Below are positions 1 through 10,479 of a DNA stretch of 58,745 bases, piece by piece. The stretch spans positions 52,287 through 111,031 of the forward strand of contig NMRA01000860.1 of NCBI GenBank assembly GCA_002633005.1, read 5' to 3'. The notes beneath the pieces are model-generated. The model had not been told where the DNA came from, made no database searches, and saw only the letters and a list, made by a program, of their open reading frames with translations. A program made the position numbers and the translations under genes. Source of the DNA: Phoronis australis (Eukaryota; Phoronida; Phoronidae). Position 1 is the stretch's first letter, and each line of letters begins with the position of its first letter.

Positions 1-455
1 AATGCGCCGTGTTCCGAATTTGACACTTGAAATTGGATTTGAGTCCCCCCCAACACTAAAACTGCACACATTTAAATCTTTTTTCATCCGTATAATTTTA
101 ATTACCGGGATTAATTAATAAACTCAACGGGGGGGGGGGGGCAGGCCCCCTGGGCCCCCCCTAAGTCCGCCTATGGTATAATACCTCATTTTGTATTCCC
201 ATTGTATACCTTCGGAGTTCTTTGATCTATTTTCGGACTCGTTCGACTGCTTTCACGACCCCTGTTGGCAATTTGTTTTGCGTCTGCGGCTGTATCATCT
301 TAACTCCTTGTAACTATTTTTATTTTTTTGAGTCTACCACCTCTTTATTCGACAAACCACTCAAAGGATCATTGTAAAAACTTAGCAGATGTGTTCCTGA
401 TGAGACCACCGCGGCTGACGTTGATTATCTTTTTGCGTCCTCGGCTGTGTCCCCT
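1..455. other. Flanking sequence, no gene seen
   Basis: No convincing coding potential. It holds a G-run followed by a C-rich palindromic stretch at about 129-162, of the kind found in decayed repeats. It abuts the TA dinucleotide that borders the pogo-like element. Confidence 0.5.
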
Positions 456-475
456 TAGAGTAACATGGGGCAAAA
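456..475 (+). repeat. Left TIR of pogo-like element with TA target site
   Basis: TA followed by 18 bases (458-475) that match the reverse complement of 3114-3131 exactly. A second GGGGCAAAA motif follows at 482-490. Confidence 0.85.
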
Positions 476-816
476 AATCTACGCAGGGGCAAAAAACTTA
501 CCCGGGCTTAAACGCCTACTCTCTATAAGTCGGAAATTATACAACGTAGGCATCCACGTGATGCATTACGTCTTCCGGATTCAAACGATCATCTGCTGAC
601 ACGTTTTTTTGGAGCTCAGACTTCAACGGTATGTTTATGAGCTATGCTTCTTTGTTTACATTGGTATTCTTGTAAAAACGACACTTCGTTACTTTTAGTG
701 TCGTATGCGTTACTAATAAAAACTGACAGTTCAGATGATTTTTCCTGCTAAATCAGTCCATTAAGTTGTTGTTAGAGTCTTTTACTTTGACTTATCTCCC
801 TTAAAGAAAGGCTGTT

Positions 817-900
817 CACTGGGGGCAAAAAGCCTCCATGCTTGTGGGGCAAGATGCCTACATGGGCCTTTTGCCCCAGTGTAGTGGGCGTTTTGTCCCG
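817..900. repeat. Left subterminal repeats of pogo-like element
   Basis: Copies of the GGGGCAAAA / TTTTGCCCC core of the TIR recur in both orientations (821-833, 846-852, 869-877, 888-898). 817-833 and 865-881 form an imperfect hairpin. Subterminal copies of a TIR core usually serve as extra transposase-binding sites; that role is inferred here. Confidence 0.6.
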
Positions 901-1180
901 TACACTTAGAATTCTATCAGTAGAAGTGTGCTCTGACTTTAAACAACGTACTTGAATTTTAAATAGCGTTTTTTTTCCCATTTGAATGATATGATTACTG
1001 TTTTTATTTACTTGGCACATTTATAACGCTAACGGGTGAAGGGATAGGTAAAAAGGTTAGGTCCTACATTGTGTAACTTTGTTTGATGCTTGTTTTTTTT
1101 AGAAATTTAAAGAGAATATCTAAATGTTACCGACTTGAAGATCTTGAAAATATTATACATTCGGTATATTGGTTTTAGAG

Positions 1181-2626
1181 ATGGTACGAAAGTATGAAAG
1201 GACAACAGAAAGGGAAAAGTATGGAGAGGAAATGTTACAAGCAGCGCTAAAGGCATTAGTTGAAGGAGTCCCTCTGTTCAGGGCTGGCAAAGAGTTCGGA
1301 GTTCCGGCCCTAACCCTCCGGCGTCACCGGGACAGTCACGTGGATGAACCGGGCACATTAAAGTTTGGAAGATTCAACCCAGATTTCCCTGTTAGGGTCG
1401 AAATAAAGCTTAAGACACATGTAGAGGCAATGCGGCGTCGTTTATTCGGGCTTTGCATGCATGACTTGCGCAGACTTGCTTTCGATGTCGCTGAAACCGC
1501 TGGCCTTGATAACCCCTTCAACAGGACCACAAAGTTGGCAGGAACAGACTGGGAGAAGGCTTTCCTCAGGCGACACGACCTCAGTCGGGCTTGCGGGTTA
1601 TGGCGTTTTGACCCAAGCGTGTTTAGAGATGAAGACTTCGAAGGGTCCTTCATGATGACCTTGGAGGAAGAACAAGATGCTGCAGTCGCCGGTCATGTTC
1701 CAAGTGCTCAGAGCTGCTCGCCTGCTGTGGAAGTGGCAGACTCACTGACGTCGAACGCCGTCGAAATACCGCCGACGGTTAGAGAAATACAAACGTCGGG
1801 GGATGGACGCTGTCTTTTCCGCAGTTTAGTAATCTCTATGGATATGGATCTCCAAGACGCTGAGAGAGAGCAGCATGGACGACCGTTAGATCCTCTCATG
1901 GATTTATATGAGACCACCCAAGCTGATGGCCTGAGAGGGAAAGTGATCACTTACATGTGCCAGAACATCGGTGAATACGACGGGTTGGATACGGAGGTAA
2001 TCAATGGGAACCTACCGAGGGAACTGCGATACAACTCGATAAAAGAACGCATAGCTGCCATGACTGACCTGACGTGCGTGGCAGGAGAACTTGAGAATGC
2101 GACATTAAGCAAAGTGATTGAAAACACTATCATCGTGCTAAATTTTTACAACGCTATTATCGCACAATACGGAATCGGAACGCTTGAGAAGGAGCCCCTC
2201 ATTGTACGATTTACAAGGATTGGTGACGATGTACTTGGTCACTATACAAGTGTTCTGCAGGACAAGACAGTTCTAGAGTAAGAGGAAATCGAAGCCATCA
2301 TAAGACAACTGTCGCCATTGCCGAGGTCATCTCGGCACTCGACATCGAGGGCAGAAACAGCGGCTGTCATCACTGCATCACCCTACAAGAGAAAGTTAGA
2401 GGAAAAAATGGCGAAAAAGACATCACAGTCAGCGAAGAAAAAAGCACAGAAAAAAACCCGCAAATGTAAAGCCCAAGAGTTTGACGAGATGTGTCTGGTG
2501 TGTGGAGAGTCATACAGTTGTTCAAGACCTCGGTAAGTGTGGCTGCAGTGCCAGAAGTGTCACAACTGGGCACACGAGGCCTACACACCTGGTTTGCCCA
2601 TCTTCGTGTGTATCACCTGCGAATAA
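1181..2626 (+). pseudogene. psq-HTH / Tc5-HTH / OTU protease / PHD-like finger fusion, two in-frame stops
   Basis: One reading frame runs from the ATG at 1181 (good context, GAGATGG) to TAA at 2624-2626, broken only by TAA at 2279-2281 and 2534-2536. Order of parts, counted from this ATG: a psq/pogo helix-turn-helix (about 16-48, with EFGVPALTLRRHRD); a CENP-B/Tc5-type HTH (about 75-135, with RLFGLCMHDLRRLAFDVAE and LAGTDWEKAFLRRH); an OTU-fold cysteine protease (about 203-357) with D208-G-R-C211-LFRS, a middle GELENATLSKVI segment and the catalytic histidine in GHYTSV (H354). After the first stop come SPYKRKL, a lysine-rich linker, and a C-x2-C ... WLQCQKCHNWAHE zinc finger ending CITCE, which is the usual tail of pogo transposases. 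The DDE nuclease expected between HTH and tail is absent; the OTU domain takes its place. The 366-residue part before the first stop is intact and could itself be a protein with both HTHs and the protease. Confidence 0.82.
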
Positions 2627-2682
2627 TTGTAACGACTGTTACTGTGCTACGATAAATTTAAGGTCGTTGTTGTGGTTTGTTG

Positions 2683-2688
2683 AATAAA
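2683..2688 (+). terminator. Polyadenylation signal AATAAA
   Basis: Canonical AATAAA 57 bases after the final stop codon of the pogo-OTU frame and inside the element. Confidence 0.55.
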
Positions 2689-2869
2689 GTAATGCGCATT
2701 TCTTATGATGTGCGTTTTTCTATAAATACACCAGCTTGTTAGCATGCAGTACTTGACGATTGACATTTTAGTGAACATAACACAACTTAACCACACATAA
2801 ATTGATATTTTAAAACTTTTATAGAGTGTTTATTTAACTGTGCATACTTTGGGTACTGTGTCAATCAGA

Positions 2870-2951
2870 CATGGGGCATAACGTCCATGACAGGCCTCTT
2901 GCCTCCTGTGAAAAGGCGTTTTGCCCCGGGCATGGGGCAAAAAGGCCAAAT
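2870..2951. repeat. Right subterminal repeats of pogo-like element
   Basis: CATGGGGCATAAC, GGCGTTTTGCCCC and CATGGGGCAAAAAGGCC repeat the TIR core in both orientations, mirroring the cluster at 817-900. Confidence 0.6.
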
Positions 2952-3133
2952 TTAATTTTTTAGTTTTTGATCTGTGATTTTTTTACGGTTAAGAATGCCA
3001 GCGTATGTTCGAAATATAATGTAGAGCCATCTAAACCAAATCAAAGGCAGTTATTTCGAAGTATTTCTGAAACCTATTGAAGACGAAAAACAGGTTTTTG
3101 ATTAATAGGGGCGTTTTGCCCCATGTTACTCTA

Positions 3134-6100
3134 CTCTTTTGCAGGTTATTGTGAAATTTTACAGTGTTATATAAATGTGGCAACAACTGTCTACGACGTC
3201 TGGACGACATCTCTGACTACTGTTGCGCCCCTAAGTGGCCACTTTAGTTTTTACGTCTGTCTGTTTCTTTTGGGTTCCTTGAAGGATTTTCCTGATATTT
3301 GACTAACAAGTTTCTGTTATGAAGGCGACAGCACTGTGCAGGTCCAAATTGTCACATCGTACCAAATTGCCACAGCTTCAAAACTCTGACCCTTTGGGCC
3401 AGGGCTGCAGACCCTAATTGTCTAAACAATTTTGTGTTTCTGTGTCAGTTTGGGCCTGCACCATAGTACAGGCTCCAATTGTCACAATAACGCAAAATGT
3501 GTCACAACATTATACTTGCAATAAAAATTAAATGATCCGGCAAAAAGGTACCCTTTACTAATCACAGAATGAAAACACTGTCTGTTGTTTTAAAACTAAT
3601 TTCTACGAAGGGGTTCACAGGTGTACCTGGGGCAGTCGCCAGATTCAAGCGTGTGTCCAAATTGTCCCAAGTTTGAAGTTGCGACAATTTGTAACGGTGC
3701 CACAACTTGGGCCTGCACACAGCACCTTTACATTTTTGGAGAAAATCGACGTATTGTATGTCTCTAGATGGTTATTTTTACTATGCTTGAGCCGTCTGCC
3801 TTTGCATTCCCCAACCCGCTCCGAGGAACAATACAACAATTGGCAGGTGTATACCTACTGACAAGAGTACGACTGACGGGCATTTCAGATGGGTACAACT
3901 ACTGTGATGCCCCCTGGTGACAATGCTGGTATCTGCAGCTGTATCTTCTAAATTCCATTGCTTGCAAGATCATTTGCAAGATCGGCAAGTGTATTCCTAT
4001 TAACTTTCCAACAAATAGATGTGTTAGACTACCGCTTCACCTCCTACTAATTCCAATTTGTTTTTAAGTTCGTCTCAGTACTCTTTGGATTTCTGTCACT
4101 GATTTTCATGAAATTAAGCATATAGCCTTCTCTTCGCGAGACGCCGGTTTGACGTATTCTGCGCAATCTATTGGCCATTTTATGATACAAACAAACACTC
4201 CTAGAAGCACACCGTGTGCGGTGCAGTAGTGGGCTCATTCGCTCCCCGTTGCTCTTGGTACTAAAATAAAAACGGCGATCATTTGTCAAAATAGGTGCGT
4301 TAGGTTTCGATTCTCTGGTACCGGATGATGAATGATTATAGTCTTTGAACCGTGGTAGACAATGGTCCTGCAAGTCTTTCTAGTTCGCGAGACCAGGTCT
4401 CAAAAATGAGTCGGAGTATAGGCCAGAAACAACTATGCTTTTTTGATCCCCGCGAGAAATAGTAGTCAAACGACTGTTCCCCATCGATGAACCTCAGTTG
4501 TTAAAACCACTGTTACCTACATGTATGCTATGGTCTTAAACACACATTTTTCAGAGGCGTATTTGCCCTTCGAACATAACGTCTGATAGCGTTCTTATCC
4601 ATTAGATGAATTGAAATAGGACGGTCCCGGATTACACAGCGACACTTGAACTACATGCATGTACTGTCACCTCCGTGAAGCAGTTCTCTAGCCTCATTTT
4701 CGCGTCATACGACTTTCTCATGTTATTTGTGGGGCTTGCTTTTTTCAAAGTTTTCTCGACTGTATTAACTGTCTTCCACCTTCCAATGACATTGCAGTTA
4801 CGGCTGTGCTGTGGGCTACAACTCCGGCACCAAAATTTTGGATACTGTTATATACATAACTCTTGTAATAAAAAGGAGCTACAACATGGTTCCATGAATG
4901 TCTAGTCTACATATATTATTTGTCCTTTAGTGAAGTGCATTTGAGAAGTATCCCTGGATGCGATATTTTCCGACATGATTCCTTGGATCAGCCCGACATG
5001 TCAAATGAGGCCAATGAGGCAACGCGTTTTCTTACCTCCAGGACAAAGGTTTCTTTCCGAGACCCTCCTATTGGTCACACTAACAATAAATATAAATCCC
5101 TGGTATTACCCTGGTGGCCACGCATGTTGTCTTACTGTCTGAAACTAACCCGCCGTGACAAGCAACTTTATGGGCGTGGCGTACAATAATAACGACTCAA
5201 GCTTCGAAATCATTGCTAATTTAAGCATAGGATAATTATTGGAGACTGATTTTATTACAGCAATTAGTCGAAATCAAAACTTAGCTTTTTACAGAAGGCG
5301 CGGCTTTATTGCGCCAATTAATGACGCTGGCTACTCAATCATAGCTTATTACTTACATAACAATATTTTATTTGTACTCGGTGCTTATGATGCAAAACAT
5401 GCAATAATTCTTGCTTTTGATAGGCAAGACATTGTACATGTACACTAATATCAAATAATCATATTCAGGTTGATATCTGCATTCATACTTCTTAATGCTT
5501 CTTAAACTATCGTATTACAATTTGTTTTTCTTTTAGGTAATTTGTTGGCTAAACTCTGTTCATTGTAATTTGTTTTCGTAATAAACATTTTTAAAACAGT
5601 TAAATATAATTGTAAGTGGTATTAGGTTTCGTGACAATCAAACTTTATTCGCGATTCGACTCCGGAAATTGGCAAAATTGTTCTAAGCATGGCACGCTAT
5701 TAATCAGTTTTCGAGTCCAGTAAAGCTTGGTGGCCCATGACCCAGAGCTTGTATATCGCGTATATTATAGTGACAACGCTAGAGCAGAAAAGTAATTCCG
5801 AATGTACAAACACGGCAATTTACGTAAACCTATGTGCCGACTCTTTGTCTATACTTGTCGTCTTCTATACCACATAAGTTGCCGAGCGTCATATGTCATT
5901 TTTTTAGTAAAATTTAAGGTTCCTCAGCGAATTTGTGAAAAATCTACGAAAGGTTAACTTTAAAATTATTATGTCACTCAAACAGTTGAAATCTGTCAAA
6001 AAGCAATTTAAGAGGGTCGATTATCCATTAAGAGTGAGTTAAACCTAGATATTTTGACAATTTCATCCAACCTTTATCCTGTCACCTCATATTGTACAAC

Positions 6101-6180
6101 AAGTTCTATCCCGAACAGATCAAAGTTGCATTACCTCAATAAGATCTCACATTTTCTCCAAATTTTCGAGACTGTTGAAA
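3134..6180. other. Non-coding stretch with degenerate repeats
   Basis: No gene recognised. Diverged copies of a CAAATTGTCAC-like motif recur between 3345 and 3720. A block around 4070-4170 (GATTTTCATGAAATT ... GACGTATTCTGCGC) resembles one near 35540-35630 and may be a shared old repeat. An open frame of 89 codons at 4920-5189 matches no family I know. Confidence 0.4.
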
Positions 6181-8346
6181 TAGACCTAATTCACGCCGAC
6201 AGGAGGCGCTTTCCAAAACGAGGCTCGCTACGATAGCTGTCTGTTGGCTTAGGTGGCACAGAATAGTTAGGCTGTGGCCGCGGCCAATTTGCACTGCCAA
6301 AATGTTAAAATCTAGGGATAGGCCAGGCTTGGGGGCATTTTTTAGTTAGGTATTGTGTTTAGGTCAAGTGAATGTGGTTTTTTTGTATTTGTGAACATGC
6401 TGGGAATGAAAAAAGGCCAGTTTTTCGACTGTAGCTGCACTCTTCTTCAAGATGGTGGCACCCTGTTGCAGTTGTGCATTGCTGTGTAGCAACTGAGAAA
6501 TTGGCCGCGATTTCAGGGAGCCCTCAAACAAGCCAGATTTGAAAAAAAACTAATTGGTTGACAGTACTTTTGGATCACATTTTTGGAATCGGTAGGAAAT
6601 TTGCTTTCGGAATCTAATATTGGCTTTAGTCGAGCATCGGCGGGAAAGTGGTGATTTTGGGGTAAAAAGTGTCGATTTTGCATTTTTTTGCCCTCATTTT
6701 CCTTAGTTCAGCTTGGTTTCCACTGGGAGTGAAAGAGTCAAATATGCAAGAGAGAATAAAGTTTCTGTGCTCATTTGTAGGGCTTCTGATGTGAAATGAC
6801 CCAAAACGTTTCCTTATTTGCATGTAGTTTTTGACAAAGTGAAGAAAGGGTGAAGAGTGCATTGACGTGTGTTCTGACAGGCGAACCCCTGTGAGAACTG
6901 TTCTGTGCCTCCTTATCGGCAAACGGTTGTATTCCGCGTTGCACGAACGGCTAGAAAAAATATGGACATTCAACTGTCCGTTTTGCAATCCCTAAGGACG
7001 CTGAGAATCAGAGATTTGGAAGCGTTGGGTCGTTGCCATACGCCGCGACGAAGGAAAATATGTTCGTGTAAAATTTATAAATGTTTTCGAAAAGTTAGAT
7101 CACATTTTGTCACATCTCGGTTGTCGAGCATCATGGTAACAGCCGGAGAATCTTCGGCTAGCCAGGTTGTGTTTTCATGACTACGGGTGAAACATGATGT
7201 ATTTTTCTTTCCAAAAGTGACAGGGCCCTCAATCCCTAGCTTTTGGGGCCGAATATCGGCCCTATTCCACTCTCAAAAATTTTGAAAAATCACGCTAAAT
7301 TCCCCCCTCGAAGCCTAAAAACTCCCCCAGTGGTTGAAAATTTCTCTTCGAAGTTCAAATCACCTAACCACACAGGTGACAATTTGAAAGAGCACAAAAT
7401 GCTACTTGAGACAGAGCCTATGAGAACTTGCAACAAAGCGGGGTGCTATTGATGGTGATCGGGATGTAGATTTTTCCCCTCACTCGGCGACAAAATCCCC
7501 TCTCAGAAGGCAAAGGCACCTTTCCCCAGTATTGGATGAACGAAGCCCCTGAAGAAACATAATAACTGTGCTTGCTCTGTCCAAGTAACTGAAATTGAGC
7601 TCTAAAACGAGGTTATGCTTTGGACGAACGAATTAGGCTTTTAATTTTAAAATTCAACTTGATCCAGATTGATATTTGAAACCTAACACATGAAATAGAA
7701 GTAAGAAATATTAAAACCAAGAAAGCAGAATTGATTATCAAACAATTTTTATTTTCAATTACGAGCCTGGTTATTTATTTTAATAAAAAATATATTTGAT
7801 AACATCAATTACTTTTTCAGATCAGTGACAAATCAACTGTTAGTCCCGGTAGTCCCTACCTCACCAGGACCTAGGCTATTCTTGATCAACAAATTAAACC
7901 AGATGTGACTAATTGCACATCACAGCAAACTGTGATGAGCCACCACTGTCGAATATATCTTCAACTCGTCAACAAAACAAGCAAATGACCTGGTTCGTGT
8001 AGAAAGCATTATCAACAATTTACAAGAAGAAAAGTAACCCTGCATTCACCATAATACCTAATCCGTAACAATACGATCGCCGCAATTTGGACATATTTAC
8101 TTTTTATGTTTCGAACCTAGTTTTCCAAAAAAAAACTTGTACCCTTTCGTCAGACAACTCGTTAGTGCATTGACCTGTTCTCTAATGAATTTTTCTACGT
8201 CTCTATGGTTAATTATCGACACGTTTTTAACATTTGATATCCAGGTTGGACTCGAAAGACCACCCATTTAACTCATGCAATGCCAACTTCCGCTTTGTTT
8301 ATCGCAGTGAGCCTGGCCTTGGATTGTAATGTCAGCAGCGTGAATT
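6181..8346 (+). mobile_element. TIR element A, copy 1 (left part; last 7 bp at 16249-16255)
   Basis: Begins TAGACCTAATTCACGC and runs parallel to copy 2 at 16256-17846, apart from the MITE inserted at 6252-6912. Its right TIR is cut after GCGTGAATT (8338-8346) by the MULE insertion. The missing AGGTCTA lies at 16249-16255 on the far side, after a duplicated GCGTGAATT. Without the insertions copy 1 is about 1.5 kb. No transposase is visible, so it is a non-autonomous element; TA at the termini hints at a Tc1/mariner-like family, but that is uncertain. Confidence 0.75.
6252..6912. mobile_element. Harbinger-like MITE inserted in element A
   Basis: 661 bp flanked by TTA (6249-6251 and 6913-6915). 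The ends GGTGGCACAGAATAGTT and its counterpart (right end reverse-complemented: GGAGGCACAGAACAGTT) match at 15 of 17 positions. Element A copy 2 lacks this insert: its sequence passes from GTTGGCTTA straight to ATCGGC near 16317-16332, giving an empty site. A 3-bp TWA duplication is typical of PIF/Harbinger elements. No coding region is recognisable. Confidence 0.78.
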
Positions 8347-8614
8347 GGGAGCGGGACAATGTCAACGAGCCAATCCAGGTGGAAGTGAAGTATGTCACGC
8401 GCATGCGTTGTGTCAATAGGGATTCCCTGTCTTTACTTCCTCTCGAAGTGTTATTGTTTCAGCAGAGAATTTCTCGAATTCAAAGACTGTGACAGCGGCA
8501 TTGGACGAATTTCGACATGGTACGCGTGCTTAATTTGTTATATGTTAGGCTAAGTATGATCTTAAGAGAAACCACTGCTGTTTTGACGGAGAAACTTCGC
8601 AAATGGCGGGTAAA

Positions 8615-8886
8615 TGTCAACCAGCGGAGTCAGGTAGAACCTACCATATGTATTTTTGTGATGATACCTGGATCAGCTAGTTGACATTTGCAAAATGTCA
8701 ACCAGCGGAGTCAGGTAGAACCTAGCTTTTGTATTTTTGTGATGATACCTGGATCAGCTAGTTGACATTTGCAAAATGTCAACCAGCGGAGTCAGGTAGG
8801 ACCTAGCTTTTGTATTTTTGTGATGATACCTGGATCAGCTAGTTGACATTTTGCAAAATGTCAACCAGCGGACTCAGGTAGAACTA
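8615..8886. repeat. 81-82 bp tandem repeat, 3.3 copies, TIR-like
   Basis: Copies begin at 8615, 8696, 8777 and 8859. Each unit starts with TGTCAACCAGCGGAGTCAGG and ends with CCTGGATCAGCTAGTTGACA, roughly its reverse complement, so each unit can fold back. Both halves resemble bases 13-33 of the MULE TIR (TGTCAACGAGCCAATCCAGG), which suggests amplified subterminal transposase sites. Confidence 0.85.
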
Positions 8887-10136
8887 GTTGTCTGGTAATT
8901 CAGAAGTGTTTTTCAAAAATTTCAGGTCATTTGCATGGAGTTTTTTGATGGCGTTGCGCTACCTGATAGATGACACAAGCTCAAATGAAAGATGAAGTGA
9001 ACAATACAGGTAACTATATGAAAATTTTGAATTGCCATGTGTAAGTTGTTCACAGGTGCACAATTAATTGGCGACATATGTAACTGTGCAATTTTAGGGC
9101 AATTCCTAATTTAAAAAAACAATTAAGTTTCATTGTCATTCTAGTGATCATTTTTAAACATTACACATTTCATCTTTAGGATGGCCATATTTACTCACTA
9201 GTTATGATATTGTTTCATATCTTTCAAGATATTCAATTTGTTTAAAAGTTAACATCATAAAAAGTGTAAATTCCCAGTATAGACGTCTCTGTGATGATGA
9301 TCTTGTGCAAAAGGCCAAATCGATGTATTTTGATTAAAAAACAATAGATGTTGCATTGCTCTAATTTTAATTTTGAGTCAATTGCAAAGTACCAATTACA
9401 GCTTAATTATTCTGAATTGATATCTTTGCCATAAGAAACAGTTAAATCTTAGAAATTCAGAGCGTATGTCCATGACTCACTCAACATCTAATTGGCTAAC
9501 AAAAATATCTTAGAAGTTATCGTCAAAGTGCAATTCACCCATAATTAATGTTGATGTATGCATTGAAAGTGTGAGACCCAACAAATTATTTTCCTAGGAA
9601 GAAAATATTTTTCACAAAGTTGATCAAAATATTCAAAATATTCTCTAATTATAAACCCACTGTCCATCAAAATGGAATTGACTGAGTCACAGCTACTAGT
9701 ATGTGACTTGCATTCAATTTGTTCCTTTTGTATGCAACGCTTTCTTTACTCCATGTTACTTCTTGCAGTCTTCTTGTCACAATGTACCCACTTGTAGCTC
9801 AGTGGAAACTGATTCTGCGTTCTGGAACATAACACACATGGACGGCGCACCATAGGGGGCTGGGGGAGCTATAGCCCCCACTTTTTTCAGTGCTCCGGTG
9901 CCCATGGTCTATTTGCGGTGTACCACAGGCTGGGGGGCTGCGCTGCCCATGACACATATGACAGTTTGTCTTTGATTCTGCAAACATTGACCATCATGAT
10001 CTTAAATGGTTGTCTTTTATATTTTGAAACTAATGTTTTATTTTGTGATATTATTTTAAGGATGAGTCCTCATGCAGCGGACAAGATTACATAATAATAA
10101 CATTATTTTGCTTTCTCATCAGATCACTGTCAAGCT

Positions 10137-10300
10137 TCAGCAGAGTTTATTCATGAAGACCATGGGCATTTTCAGTGTTGTTGCCTTACTCGAAGAGAAG
10201 TAAGCAGGAAGAATTTCGTCCTGATGTGCCACCACTCCGTTAATGTAGGATACCCAGCCGTACCAGGCCTCTTCCCTGTGAAAGTCACAAAGACAGATCT
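10137..10300 (-). pseudogene. MULE-transposase-like exon (DFHREEAW motif)
   Basis: Read leftwards on the minus strand from a possible acceptor (GTGTGTGCAG, just above 10300), the frame gives ICLCDFHREEAWYGW followed by GVVAHQDEILPAYF and a stop at 10137. The D-F-H-R-E-x-A-W...W pattern with a following 'GV..H.DE.L' segment resembles the distal part of animal MULE-type transposases. Position inside an element with a 9-bp duplication supports the call. It is only about 54 codons and no flanking transposase exon was found, so it is a remnant or one exon of a gene whose other parts are lost. Confidence 0.4.
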
Positions 10301-10479
10301 CTGCACACACATAGAGAAAGTTAACAAGTATGTAGTTCAAGGGACTTTACAACCCATGTTTGGTGTTACAAATGAATTTTTTGTTCATCGAATTTTTGCT
10401 GTGAAATTAGTCTTTCACCTTACTAGAGCTTTAGAAAGGATTTCTGAGACAGTAAACGAGAGTGGTCTTTGAAATTGTA

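Larger units (their letters stand above)
458..3131 (+). mobile_element. Pogo-like DNA transposon encoding an OTU protease
   Basis: A complete 2,674-bp element. The left end at 458 reads GAGTAACATGGGGCAAAA and the right end (3114-3131) is its exact reverse complement. Both ends are bordered by TA (456-457 and 3132-3133), the target duplication of the Tc1/mariner/pogo superfamily. The interior encodes pogo-type DNA-binding domains and a pogo-type C-terminal zinc finger (1181-2626), and a polyadenylation signal follows. No DDE transposase core is present, so by inference the element needs transposase from a relative to move. Perfect TIRs suggest a fairly recent insertion, although the coding frame has two stop codons. 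Confidence 0.85.
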
